DNA of 64,000 nucleotides from Solihabitans fulvus (GTDB lineage Bacteria; Actinomycetota; Actinomycetes; Mycobacteriales; Pseudonocardiaceae). Below, in pieces: positions 45,643 to 53,897 of the stretch (within the stretch, counting starts at the first letter, position 1; the number at the start of each line of letters is the position of its first letter). The DNA is taken from assembly GCF_008386585.1 (NCBI RefSeq), contig NZ_VUOB01000002.1, positions 175,060 through 239,059 on the forward strand. The letters are read 5' to 3'. A model generated the notes under the pieces. The model was not told the origin of the DNA, did no database searches, and saw nothing but the letters and a program-made list of their open reading frames with translations. The translations under genes were made by a program, and so were the position numbers.

Positions 45643-47106
45643 ATGGAGCGTCGTACCGTCCTGCGTGGTCTGCTCGCCGTGCCGCTCGGCGCAGCGGCCG
45701 CGACGTACCTGGCCGATCCCGCCAACGCCGACTACACCACCACCGTCAACCCGTCCGTGAACTGGGGCACCTGGGAGGGCTGGGGCACCTCGCTCGCCTG
45801 GTGGGCCGCGGCGTTCGGCGACCGCGACGACCTCGCCGACATCTTCTTCACCCGCAACACCGTGCAGTACCAGGGACAGTCGCTGCCCGGCCTCGGGCTG
45901 AACATCGTGCGGTACAACGCGGGCGCGTCGACGTGGCACAGCATCAACGGCGAGTCCATGGTGACCTCGCCGAACATGATCCCCGGCCGGCAGGTCGAGG
46001 GCTACTGGCTCGACTGGTACAGCGCCGATCCCGCGTCGAGCAGCTGGAACTGGTACGCGGACAGCAAGCAGCGCAACATGATGTGGAAGGCACGCGACCG
46101 GGGCGTGAACCAGTTCGAGCTGTTCTCGAACTCGCCGATGTGGTGGATGTGCAAGAACCACAACCCGTCGGGCGCCGCGGACGGCAGCGAGAACCTCCAG
46201 TCGTGGAACTACGACCAGCACGCCGTGTACCTCGCGACGATCGCCCGCTACGCGCACGACCGGTGGGGCGTGAACTTCACCTCGGTCGAGCCGTTCAACG
46301 AGCCGTCCAGCTCGTGGTGGAAGGCCGACGGAACCCAGGAGGGCTGCCACTTCGACCTGTCCACCCAGCGGACCGTCATCAACAACCTGCGCGCCGAGCT
46401 GAACGCGCGGGACCTGGGGTGGATGCCGGTGACCGCGTCGGACTGCTCCTACTACGACGAGGCGACGGCCGCGTTGAACAGCTTCGACTCGGGCACCCGC
46501 AACAACATCGGCCGGATCAACGTGCACGGCTACCAGTACGGCGGCGGCCGGCGCGACCTGCTGTTCAACGCGGCCTCGGCCGCCGGCAAGAGGATCTGGA
46601 ACTCCGAGTACGGCGGCGGGGACACCAGCGGCATGGAGACGGCGAGCAACCTCAACCTGGACTTCCGCTGGCTGCACCCCACGGCGTGGGTCTACTGGCA
46701 GGTGGTGGACGGCGGCGGCTGGGGCCTGATCCAGAGCGGCAACGGCGCCACCGGGCAGGTCAACCCGAAGTACTTCGTGCTGGCGCAGTACATGCGGCAC
46801 ATCCGGCCGGGCATGCGGATCATCGACGGCGGCGAGGGTAACACCGTGGCGGCCTACGATGCGGCCAACCACAAGCTCGTCATCGTCGGCACCAACTACG
46901 GCACCGGCCAGTGGATCAACTACGACCTGTCGCGGTTCGGCACGCCATCGCACGACGGCGCGCTGGTGGATCGGTGGTGCACCAACACGGGCGGCGGCGA
47001 CAGCTACGTCCACCACGCGGACACCTACGTGCGCGGCACCCGGTTCTGGTCGTGGTTCGCGCCGAACACCGTGCAGACCTTCGAGGTCCCCGGGGTGTAC
47101 CTGTGA
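45643..47106 (+). CDS. Tat-exported GH30 endo-beta-1,6-galactanase
   Basis: A 487-residue exported enzyme expected to cut beta-1,6-galactan side chains of arabinogalactan proteins. A twin-arginine signal (MERRTVLRGLL) ends near ANAD at residue 30. The TIM barrel holds the acid/base Glu220 in EPFNEP and the nucleophile Glu322 in WNSEYGG; a beta-sandwich closes the C-terminus. Subfamily GH30_5 is likely from overall similarity to streptomycete galactanases. GGAGGAG precedes the ATG. It complements the alpha-galactosidases of the window. Confidence 0.83.
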   Translation: MERRTVLRGLLAVPLGAAAATYLADPANADYTTTVNPSVNWGTWEGWGTSLAWWAAAFGDRDDLADIFFTRNTVQYQGQSLPGLGLNIVRYNAGASTWHSINGESMVTSPNMIPGRQVEGYWLDWYSADPASSSWNWYADSKQRNMMWKARDRGVNQFELFSNSPMWWMCKNHNPSGAADGSENLQSWNYDQHAVYLATIARYAHDRWGVNFTSVEPFNEPSSSWWKADGTQEGCHFDLSTQRTVINNLRAELNARDLGWMPVTASDCSYYDEATAALNSFDSGTRNNIGRINVHGYQYGGGRRDLLFNAASAAGKRIWNSEYGGGDTSGMETASNLNLDFRWLHPTAWVYWQVVDGGGWGLIQSGNGATGQVNPKYFVLAQYMRHIRPGMRIIDGGEGNTVAAYDAANHKLVIVGTNYGTGQWINYDLSRFGTPSHDGALVDRWCTNTGGGDSYVHHADTYVRGTRFWSWFAPNTVQTFEVPGVYL

Positions 47107-47121
47107 GGTGACACCGGCCCT

Positions 47122-47153
47122 GCCCCGGCCGCCGCCATGCCGGCGGCCGGGGC
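47122..47153. terminator. Bidirectional terminator hairpin
   Basis: A 13-bp perfect stem (GCCCCGGCCGCCG and complement) with a 6-base loop between the convergent galactanase and Clp-N genes. Confidence 0.8.
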
Positions 47154-47200
47154 GCGGTCGAGTCACCCCGACGTTGTCCGCGCTCCGTGGCGGTGCGACC

Positions 47201-47773
47201 TCACGCGGGCACGGCGGGGATGTCCCGGTCGAGGTCGGCGCGCAGCTGCGCGAAGTCGATGCCGGCCTCGGCCAGCACCTTGGCGGCGAGGCCCTCGCCC
47301 TCGCGGAGCAGGCCGAGCAGGAGGTGTCCGTCGGCGATGTGCTTGTGTTTCAGGCGAAGCGCCTCGCGCAGGGACAGTTCGAGGACCTTCTTGGCGCGCT
47401 TGGTGAACGGGATGTGTCCGCCGCCGGCGAACCTGCCCGCCCTGGTGTGGGCCGGGTCGCGGTCGAGGGCGCCGCGGCCGAACGTGGCCTCGACCTTCTC
47501 CTTGATGGCGGACAGGTCGATGCCGATCGTCCCCAGTGCGTCCGCGTCCCGTGCGTCGAGGCCCGGCGTCCCCAGCAGCCGGAGGACCGTGGTCTCTGCG
47601 TAGGCGAGGTCGAGGCCACGGACCACGAGCAGTCGGGCCGCCAGGGTGTGTGGCTGGCTGAGCAGGCCGAGCAGCAGGTGCTCGGTGCCGATGTAGTGGT
47701 GGCCGAGGCGGCGTGCCGCGCTCTGGGCGAGGACGACCGTCTGGCGCGCGTCCTGCGTGAACTGTTCGAACAT
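47201..47773 (-). CDS. Clp N-terminal (Clp-N) domain-only protein
   Basis: A 190-residue protein consisting of two Clp-N repeats, with the first as FTQDARQTVVLAQSAARRLGH and HYIGTEHLLLGLL, the second as FTKRAKKVLELSLREAL and HIADGHLLLGLL. There is no ATPase module, so it cannot unfold proteins itself; it may act as an adaptor or decoy for ClpC/ClpP. It starts two bases after a small HTH gene and has GGGGAA ahead. The pair is widespread in actinomycetes and poorly understood. Confidence 0.8.
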   Translation of the reverse strand: MFEQFTQDARQTVVLAQSAARRLGHHYIGTEHLLLGLLSQPHTLAARLLVVRGLDLAYAETTVLRLLGTPGLDARDADALGTIGIDLSAIKEKVEATFGRGALDRDPAHTRAGRFAGGGHIPFTKRAKKVLELSLREALRLKHKHIADGHLLLGLLREGEGLAAKVLAEAGIDFAQLRADLDRDIPAVPA

Positions 47774-47775
47774 GT

Positions 47776-48009
47776 CTAATTCCCCCGTCGCAGTAGTCCG
47801 CGCCCACCGGCGTACTTCTTGTGCACCGCCTGCCTGGTCACGTCGAGGCAGGCGGCGATGTCCTGCCACGACCAGTTCTGGTCCCTGGCGTTCTCGACCT
47901 GGAGGGCCTCGAGGCGTTCGACCAGGACCCGCAGCGCCCGCACGGCCCGCAGGCCGACGGCCGGGTCGCGGCTGCCCGCGTCGGAGGCCAACTGTGCTGT
48001 GTCGCTCAC
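47776..48009 (-). CDS. Small HTH DNA-binding protein, putative autorepressor of the Clp-N gene
   Basis: A 77-residue protein with a long helical N-terminal segment and a C-terminal helix-turn-helix SWQDIAACLDVTRQAVHKKY (about 49-68), a pattern typical of the Clp-N linked regulator. The GTG at 48009 is chosen because a promoter puts transcription exactly there with no leader; an upstream ATG at 48045 lies inside an operator. It is predicted to bind the GTCAAC-N4-GTTGAC palindromes just upstream and control itself and the Clp-N gene. Confidence 0.7.
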   Translation of the reverse strand: MSDTAQLASDAGSRDPAVGLRAVRALRVLVERLEALQVENARDQNWSWQDIAACLDVTRQAVHKKYAGGRGLLRRGN

Positions 48010-48056
48010 AGGTGTCAACGTAGGTTGACGCGCGAGACATGTCAACCTTGGTTGAC
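48010..48056 (-). promoter_or_regulatory. Leaderless promoter with two perfect operators
   Basis: On the minus strand a TTGACA (-35, 48040-48045), a 17-base spacer and TACGTT (-10, 48017-48022) end seven bases before the GTG start, so the mRNA should be leaderless. Two perfect palindromes, GTCAAC-N4-GTTGAC at 48014-48029 and 48041-48056, are centred 27 bases apart; one covers the -10 and the other the -35. This is an ideal repressor arrangement. Confidence 0.75.
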
Positions 48057-48115
48057 GCGAGGGTCGGGATGGCGCGGCACGGGTGCCGGGGGAGGAGCTG
48101 CCGTGCCGGGGGCCG

Positions 48116-48454
48116 TCAGGCGCTGCGCGCGGCCATGATGTGCGGCATGTTCTCCTTGCCCCAGGCGCTCAACGGCCGCAGCGCCGCGTTGAGCGACTCG
48201 CCGAGCGGGGTGAGGGAGTACTCGACCCTCGGCGGGACCTCGGCGAAGACCTCGCGGTGCACGATCCCGTCGGCCGCGAGCTCGCGCAGCTGCTGGGTCA
48301 GGATCTTCTCGCTGACGTCGCCGACCAGCCGGCGCAGCTCGCCGAAACGGCAGGCCTCGCTGGTGGTGAGCGCCCACAGGATGAGCACCTTCCACTTGCC
48401 GTCGATCACGTCCATCGCGGCGTCGATTCCGCAGGCATACGGCTGAACCTTCAC
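48116..48454 (-). CDS. HxlR-family transcriptional regulator
   Basis: A 112-residue winged-helix regulator. The signature CGIDAAMDVIDGKWKVLILW and FGELRRLVGDVSEKILTQQLREL match the HxlR family, many of which respond to aldehydes, quinones or redox stress through a conserved Cys near the N-terminus (here Cys8). GTG start. Its target is not evident because the neighbouring genes are oriented away from it; it may act on itself. Confidence 0.85.
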   Translation of the reverse strand: MKVQPYACGIDAAMDVIDGKWKVLILWALTTSEACRFGELRRLVGDVSEKILTQQLRELAADGIVHREVFAEVPPRVEYSLTPLGESLNAALRPLSAWGKENMPHIMAARSA

Positions 48455-48495
48455 GTCACCAGTATGCGGGCTTTCGCGGTGCGGCGAACGACCGT

Positions 48496-48527
48496 GCGGG
48501 TGGCCCGGGTCCTACCGAGCCACCCGC
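48496..48527. terminator. Terminator hairpin after the protease gene
   Basis: A 9-bp perfect stem GCGGGTGGC/GCCACCCGC, 38 bases beyond the protease stop (minus strand), with a short internal CGG/CCG extension. Confidence 0.6.
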
Positions 48528-48564
48528 CCCGCCTGACTTCGCCTAGCCCATGCCTAACCCGCGC

Positions 48565-49341
48565 CTAGCCCACGCCGTTGAGGAAGCTCTGGAACTCGTT
48601 GTCCAGCCGCACTCCGTAGGTCAGCTCCCCGCTGGAGTCGCCGCCCTCGTTGTCGCCGCCGACGCTGGCGACCACCGTGCCGTGCTGGGTGTTTGCGTCG
48701 TAGTTCACCAGGAACGCGGCGCCGCTCACGCCGTCGCCGAACGCCTTGCCGCAGTCCGCCTGGAACTCGTCCTTGTGCCCGCTGACGGGATGCACGGTGA
48801 CGGGGACCCCGCAGTAGTACGGCCGGCCCTTCGCTGCGATCGGGTAGCCGATCGAGGTGATCGAACCGGAGATCGGCGCGTTGATCTGGTAGTCCTGCCC
48901 GCCGACCACGTCCTGGATGTTCTGGCCCTGCCCATTGGGGTTGAGCTCGAACAATGCGACGTCGTAGTCAGGGTTGCGGTGCAGGATGCCTCGCTTGGAC
49001 GGCAGGTGGTAGGCCTTCACGCTCCACTTGCCGTACGGCGCCTGGTTGCCGCTCGCCGTGTCGTACCCCGGAGTGAAGCTGAACGCCGAGCCGGGCGGGT
49101 GCACCACCAGGTGGTCGATGCAGTGCGCCGCGGTCAGCACGATGTTGTGCTTGGGGGTGTTGAGCACCGTGCCGGTGCAGATCTGGCCGTAGCCGACGAG
49201 CGACAACGCCCCGACGGTGGGGATCGCCCCCGTCGGGGCGGCGTCGCGAGGTGCGGTGGCCGCGGTCGCGGTGGCCGCGGTGGCCGATAACAGGAACACC
49301 GCTGCCGCGGCGGCGAGAACGCCGGTGAGAGTGCGCGACAA
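48565..49341 (-). CDS. Secreted trypsin-like serine protease
   Basis: A 258-residue exported protease of the chymotrypsin fold. A TTG start is favoured, because AGGAGGAGAT immediately precedes it and the following residues form a signal peptide; the longer frame from an ATG at 49398 has none. His is in TAAHC, Asp in YDVALFEL, and Ser is probably in FGDGVSGAAFLV, a divergence from the classical GDSGGP. Two Cys pairs are likely. It resembles V8/peptidase S1 relatives with substituted serine loops. The 3' flank carries three GCCTARCCC repeats. Confidence 0.7.
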   Translation of the reverse strand: MSRTLTGVLAAAAAVFLLSATAATATAATAPRDAAPTGAIPTVGALSLVGYGQICTGTVLNTPKHNIVLTAAHCIDHLVVHPPGSAFSFTPGYDTASGNQAPYGKWSVKAYHLPSKRGILHRNPDYDVALFELNPNGQGQNIQDVVGGQDYQINAPISGSITSIGYPIAAKGRPYYCGVPVTVHPVSGHKDEFQADCGKAFGDGVSGAAFLVNYDANTQHGTVVASVGGDNEGGDSSGELTYGVRLDNEFQSFLNGVG

Positions 49342-49563
49342 ATCTCCTCCTGGGTCGTCCGGGCCTGCAAGAAAGGCCGTGTTGCCAAGGAAGATCATCG
49401 TAGGGCCGCCGCGGCGACCGCGGTGGGTGTTCGGGAAAAGGCCAGTGTGTGTTTGGGAAAGGGCTGTCGGGACGGGACTTCGCGGGTGCGGGACGCGTGA
49501 ACCGTTGGCGCGCAGCTCATCACGCGACCGCGCGGCGCGGTTGTCCTGCCCCGTCGGGAGTGT

Positions 49564-50199
49564 CTAGTAGGCGACGCCCACGACCTGCCGCGCCGTCGCC
49601 GGGTTGTCCACCATGGCGAGCATCGCGTGCGCGAGGTCCGCGCGGGAGATCGACGTGCCGCGCGGCACGGTGCCGCCGATCGTCGTGCGGTATTTGCCGG
49701 TCAGCGGCCCCTTGGTGAGGTAGGGCGGCCGGGCGATCCGCCACTCCGCGTCGCTGCCGCGCAGCTCCTTCTCCATCACGGCGAGATCCGCGTAGACCTC
49801 CCGCAGAATCGCCCGCAGCAGCGGGATCATGATCGCGCGGGAGAAGAACGGCTCGCCGTCGGGAAGCTCACCGACGGGCACCGCGCTGATCGCCGCGAAC
49901 CGCCGCACCCCGCAGTCGTCCATGGCGGTCAGGATCGAGCGGGTCGCCGCCGAGGCGATGCCGACGCCCTTCCTGCCGTTGGCGCCGAGCGCGGAGATGA
50001 CCGCGTCCTGCCCCTCCAGCGCTTCGTGCAGGGCCGAGGGGTTGGTCACGTGCGGGGTGAGCACCCGCAGGTCGGCGTGCTCGATGGCGAGCTTGGCCGG
50101 GTCGCGGACGACGGCGGTCACCTGGTGCCCGGCGTCGAGTGCCTGCCGGACGACGTGCCCGCCGGTGCCGCCGGTCGCGCCGAAAACCGTGAGTTTCAT
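49564..50199 (-). CDS. NAD(P)-binding protein (atypical SDR, NmrA/HSCARG-like)
   Basis: A 211-residue Rossmann protein with GATGGTGGHV at the N-terminus. It has no standard YxxxK active site, in keeping with the atypical NAD(P)H-binding SDR branch that includes biliverdin-reductase-like and redox-sensing proteins. It is transcribed divergently from a TetR regulator, with a palindromic operator between, so it is probably the regulator target. Confidence 0.8.
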   Translation of the reverse strand: MKLTVFGATGGTGGHVVRQALDAGHQVTAVVRDPAKLAIEHADLRVLTPHVTNPSALHEALEGQDAVISALGANGRKGVGIASAATRSILTAMDDCGVRRFAAISAVPVGELPDGEPFFSRAIMIPLLRAILREVYADLAVMEKELRGSDAEWRIARPPYLTKGPLTGKYRTTIGGTVPRGTSISRADLAHAMLAMVDNPATARQVVGVAY

Positions 50200-50219
50200 G
50201 AGCCACGCTCCAGGGTGGG

Positions 50220-50233
50220 TAAGTGTTCACTCA
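50220..50233. promoter_or_regulatory. TetR-type operator between divergent genes
   Basis: TAAGTGTTCACTCA carries a 10-base palindromic core AGTG-TT-CACT, with a further GAGT/ACTC pair at 50236-50252. Placement between the NAD(P)-binding gene and the TetR gene is typical of autoregulated pairs. Confidence 0.5.
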
Positions 50234-50290
50234 CCGAGTAGGATGGTCACTCGACAGCAGTCCGTCAAGCCAAGGCAGTGAAAGGTCCCG

Positions 50291-50896
50291 ATGCCACAGC
50301 AGCCCGCCCCGACCCGGCAGCGCATCCTCGACGCCGCCGACCGGCTCATGCGCACCATCGGCCTTGCCAGGGTCACCACCAAGGAGATCGCCCGCGCCTC
50401 GGACTGCTCGGAAGCCTTGCTGTACAAGCACTTCGCCAGCAAAGAAGAGATCTTCGTCGCGGTTCTCCAGGAGCGGCTGCCCGCGCTCGGCCCGCTGCTG
50501 GCCGAACTCACCGCCGACGCCGGCGGCCGGGACACCGGGCAGTGCCTCATCGACATCGCCAGGCAGGCCGCGCTGTTCTACGAGGCGAGCACGCAGATCG
50601 GAGCGTCGCTGTTCGCCGAGCCCGCCCTGCTCGAACGGCACCGCGCGGCCCTGCGCGAACTCGACGCCGGCCCGCACAAGCCGGTGCTCGCGCTGGCCGA
50701 GTACCTGCGCCGCGAGCGCACCGCCGGCCGCATCCGCACCGACGCGGACCCCGACGCCGCCGCGGCCATGCTGCTCGGCGCGTGCCACCTGCGGGCCTTC
50801 CTCGCGCACTTCACCGGCCAGCCGCCGCCGCAGTCCGCCGAGGCGTTCGCCGCCGGCCTGGCCGGGACGCTCATGGCGGGCCTCGCGCGCCAGTAG
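50291..50896 (+). CDS. TetR-family regulator
   Basis: A 201-residue repressor with an N-terminal TetR HTH (TTKEIARASDCSEALLYKHFASKEEIF) and a helical ligand-binding domain. It diverges from the NAD(P)-binding gene, on which it probably acts through the palindrome at 50220. The ligand is unknown. Confidence 0.87.
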   Translation: MPQQPAPTRQRILDAADRLMRTIGLARVTTKEIARASDCSEALLYKHFASKEEIFVAVLQERLPALGPLLAELTADAGGRDTGQCLIDIARQAALFYEASTQIGASLFAEPALLERHRAALRELDAGPHKPVLALAEYLRRERTAGRIRTDADPDAAAAMLLGACHLRAFLAHFTGQPPPQSAEAFAAGLAGTLMAGLARQ

Positions 50897-50910
50897 CGCG
50901 ACAGGAAAAG

Positions 50911-50928
50911 CAACGAGAAGTCTCGTTG
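50911..50928. terminator. Short terminator-like palindrome after TetR gene
   Basis: CAACGAGA-AG-TCTCGTTG is a perfect inverted repeat 15 bases beyond the TetR stop. It forms a 7-bp stem with loop AAGT, so a weak terminator; an operator role for the downstream gene is possible. Confidence 0.5.
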
Positions 50929-51022
50929 TTCGCCCGATTGGGTTGCCTCCTGCCGCCACACCGCCTCGCAGCGAGCCCAGCCGCCGAAATGCGTTCGCCC
51001 ACCGAGCATCGGATCGGACACC

Positions 51023-52129
51023 ATGCCCGGCGTGCCACCAGCATTCATCCCCGGTATCGAGTTGTCCGCCCGGCTGTACCGGGAAGCTGTGCGGCCCCTG
51101 CTGTCCGACCACTTTCCCGGACTCACCCACACCGCGGCCTTGATAGGTGCCGGCTCCGAGGTCCTCGGCTTCGACACCGAACGATCCACCGACCACGACT
51201 GGGGACCACGCCTGCACCTGTTCCTGGAATCGGCGGACGTCGCCGCACACCGCGACACGATCTCCAGCCTGCTGGCCGAACGACTGCCCACCAGCGTCGC
51301 GGGCTATCCCACCGACCTGATCCCGATCGGCAACCACGACACCCGCCACATGCAGTCCACCACCGGGCACATCCACCATGCGGTGGTCATCGCCGAACTC
51401 GGCGACTGGCTGACCGGCCACCTCGGCTTCGACCCCTTCGCCGAGATCACCACCCTCGACTGGCTGGCCACCTCGACCCAAGCCCTGGCCGAAGTCACCA
51501 CCGGCGCGGTCTTCCACGACGGATCAGGCGACCTGCGCCGGGTTCGCCGTGCGCTGGCCTGGTACCCCGACGACGTGTGGCGCTACGTGCTGGCCTCTCA
51601 ATGGCAGCGCATCAGCCAGGAAGAACCGTTCGTTGGCCGCTGCGATGAAGTCGGCGACAACCTCGGCGCGGCCATCGTCACCGCCCGCCTGGCCCGCGAT
51701 CTGATGCGCCTGTGCCTGCTGATCAACCGCACGTACCCGCCCTACGGCAAGTGGCTGGGCAGCGCCTTCGCCCGCCTTCCCCGCGCCGCGCAACTCGGCC
51801 CGGTGCTGTCCGCCGCCGTGGCGGCCACCACGCCACACGACCGCGAACGGCACCTGACCGCCGCCTACGAAACGGTCGCCACCCTGCACAACGAGTTGAC
51901 GCTGACGGCACCGGTCGATCCGCACGTTCGCCCGTTCCACGACCGCCCGTTCCAGGTGCTGCACGCCGAACGCTTCGCCACCGCCCTGATGGCCACCATC
52001 ACCGACCCGGCCATACGGGACCTGCCGATGACCGGTGCCATCGACCAATTCGTCGACAGCACCGACGTCCTCGCCCACCGCACTCGCAGCCGGCACCTCG
52101 CAGCGGCGCTCTACCCGTCACCTCGATAG
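51023..52129 (+). CDS. DUF4037 protein (nucleotidyltransferase-like)
   Basis: A 368-residue soluble protein with the DUF4037 N-terminal pattern: GLTHTAALIGAGSEVLGFD, then STDHDWGPRLHLFL. The GS-x(n)-D-D arrangement resembles the active site of nucleotidyltransferases, with Gly-Ser and the acidic DHDW as candidate metal ligands. Substrate is not known; the family is often scattered singly. It precedes the erythromycin-esterase-like gene, but a 224-base gap with a hairpin separates them. Confidence 0.72.
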   Translation: MPGVPPAFIPGIELSARLYREAVRPLLSDHFPGLTHTAALIGAGSEVLGFDTERSTDHDWGPRLHLFLESADVAAHRDTISSLLAERLPTSVAGYPTDLIPIGNHDTRHMQSTTGHIHHAVVIAELGDWLTGHLGFDPFAEITTLDWLATSTQALAEVTTGAVFHDGSGDLRRVRRALAWYPDDVWRYVLASQWQRISQEEPFVGRCDEVGDNLGAAIVTARLARDLMRLCLLINRTYPPYGKWLGSAFARLPRAAQLGPVLSAAVAATTPHDRERHLTAAYETVATLHNELTLTAPVDPHVRPFHDRPFQVLHAERFATALMATITDPAIRDLPMTGAIDQFVDSTDVLAHRTRSRHLAAALYPSPR

Positions 52130-52219
52130 GCCGACGCTCCCGCGCCCTCGCACCATGGCGCCACGCGACCGGGGTCGACCGCCTGCCACCCGCAACGATG
52201 ACTTGCCAAGCCCCACAGG

Positions 52220-52258
52220 GTGGGGACATCCCCACCGAGAAGGTGGACATGTCCCCAC
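52220..52258. repeat. 39-base imperfect hairpin with nested palindromes
   Basis: Outer arms GTGGGGACAT (52220-52229) and ATGTCCCCAC (52249-52258) are perfect complements; after two mismatched bases CCACC pairs with GGTGG around loop GAGAA. Each half also contains a 16-base palindrome (GTGGGGACATCCCCAC at 52220-52235). It may be a terminator for DUF4037, or an operator for the following gene. Confidence 0.6.
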
Positions 52259-52353
52259 GGAGAAGTAAGGGGCTGCCTCCAGTGCGCGGCAACGCGATCA
52301 CCGGCGATGCTTCCCACGTGACGATGAACCACGCAAGTCAAGGGGCACAGGGC

Positions 52354-53700
52354 ATGCCCATCGACCGCAACCGCGTGAGCCGGCGGGGACTGTTGGCAAC
52401 AGCGGCAGTGATCGCGGTAGGCGCGGTCCTGGCTCCCTCGCCGGCCCAGGCCGCACCGGAGGGGAAGCAAGGTCCGGTCGTCCGCGCCCTGGAACAGGCG
52501 GCTCACCCACTCCGCTCGACCGAGCCCGGGAGGAACACGGCCGACCTGCGAGCCCTCGGCTCAATGATCGGCGACGCCAAGGTGGTCGGCCTCGGCGAGG
52601 CCACCCATGGCTCCCACGAGTTCTTCACCATGAAACAGCGGGTCTTCCGCTATCTGGTGGAGGACAAGGGCTTCACCACCTTCGCCCTGGAGCTGAGCTG
52701 GTCGGCGGGCCTGCGGATCGACGAGTACCTCCAGACCGGCAACGGCGACGCCAGGACGATCGCGAACGAGACGCTGACCAACTCCCCGTGGGACCGCGAG
52801 GAGTTCGTGAACCTCATCGAGTGGATGCGGGACCACAACCGCCACCACCCCGGCCGCACCGTCCACTTCATGGGCGACGACATCGGCGCCCCCACGCTGG
52901 ACGACGGGTTCTTCGGCCGAGTGACCGACTACGTGCGACGGGACCATCCGCAGTCGCTGCCTCGGCTCACCGAGCTCTACACCGGACTGCGTCCGATCGA
53001 CGACGTCTTCGCCTACCTCGGCAAGCCACTCACGGAACGACAGCGCCTGGCGGCCCAGGCCCAGCAGGCCCTGGACCTGGTCAGCGGCCTGAAGGGTTCC
53101 GGAGGGGACACGTTCGACTGGGCCGAGCAGAACGCCCGATCCATCGCCCAGACCACCGCGTTCCTCACCGTGGATGTCACCAGCCCGGACTCGCTGGCCA
53201 CCTCCGAGCGTTTCCGCGATGAGGTGATGGCCAAGAACGTCACCTGGTGGCAACGGCACACCGGCCACAAGATGCTGCTGTCGGCACAGAACACCCACGT
53301 CGGCTACGTCGCGGGCAATCCGACGCTGTATCCCAAGACGCAGGGATCGTTCCTGCGCGACGCGATGGGCGCCGGCTATCTCCCCGTCGGCGCCACCTTC
53401 GACCGGGGCTCCTTCCTGTCCAAGGACGCCGCCCTCGGCGGCGACTGGAAGAAGTTCACCGTGGACGCCGCCGGGCCCGGCACGAACGAGTTCACCCTCG
53501 ACCAGGTCCGCTACCGGGACTACTACCTCGACGTCCGCAACGCCCCGGCCGCCGCGCGTGCCTGGCTGAGCCACCCCCGGCCCACGCGCAACATCGGCAC
53601 CCAGTTCCCCACCGGTCCCGAGGACATCGCCATCGCCCGCTCCTTCGACGTCCTCGTCCACCTGCACGAGGTTCACGAGGCCGACAAACGCCAGCCGTGA
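52354..53700 (+). CDS. Tat-exported erythromycin-esterase-like protein
   Basis: A 448-residue member of the erythromycin esterase superfamily. The chosen ATG gives a twin-arginine signal (VSRRGLLATAAVIAVGAVLA) cut near AQAAP, and AAGGGG precedes it. The mature protein carries GLGEATHGSHEFF, the conserved ExTHG motif whose Glu and His act in Ere, and a later His (NTHVGYV). Export is unusual, as Ere proteins are cytosolic. Relatives also hydrolyse succinoglycan-like esters; activity on macrolides is uncertain. Confidence 0.78.
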   Translation: MPIDRNRVSRRGLLATAAVIAVGAVLAPSPAQAAPEGKQGPVVRALEQAAHPLRSTEPGRNTADLRALGSMIGDAKVVGLGEATHGSHEFFTMKQRVFRYLVEDKGFTTFALELSWSAGLRIDEYLQTGNGDARTIANETLTNSPWDREEFVNLIEWMRDHNRHHPGRTVHFMGDDIGAPTLDDGFFGRVTDYVRRDHPQSLPRLTELYTGLRPIDDVFAYLGKPLTERQRLAAQAQQALDLVSGLKGSGGDTFDWAEQNARSIAQTTAFLTVDVTSPDSLATSERFRDEVMAKNVTWWQRHTGHKMLLSAQNTHVGYVAGNPTLYPKTQGSFLRDAMGAGYLPVGATFDRGSFLSKDAALGGDWKKFTVDAAGPGTNEFTLDQVRYRDYYLDVRNAPAAARAWLSHPRPTRNIGTQFPTGPEDIAIARSFDVLVHLHEVHEADKRQP

Positions 53701-53897
53701 CAGTCCAAGCGCAGATCCGGCATGGCGTGATCGATGACGTAGTCACAATCCACTGTGGACTTCGATGTTCGTCGAGAGCCGTCATCCGATCGGGCTGTTT
53801 CGCCGCGATATCCATGAGTTCGCCGCACGTCCATGCAAACCTGGCTTCCGAACACGCAGCTCGTTCCGCCCGATCCCAGCACCTCTGTGGGGAGTTC

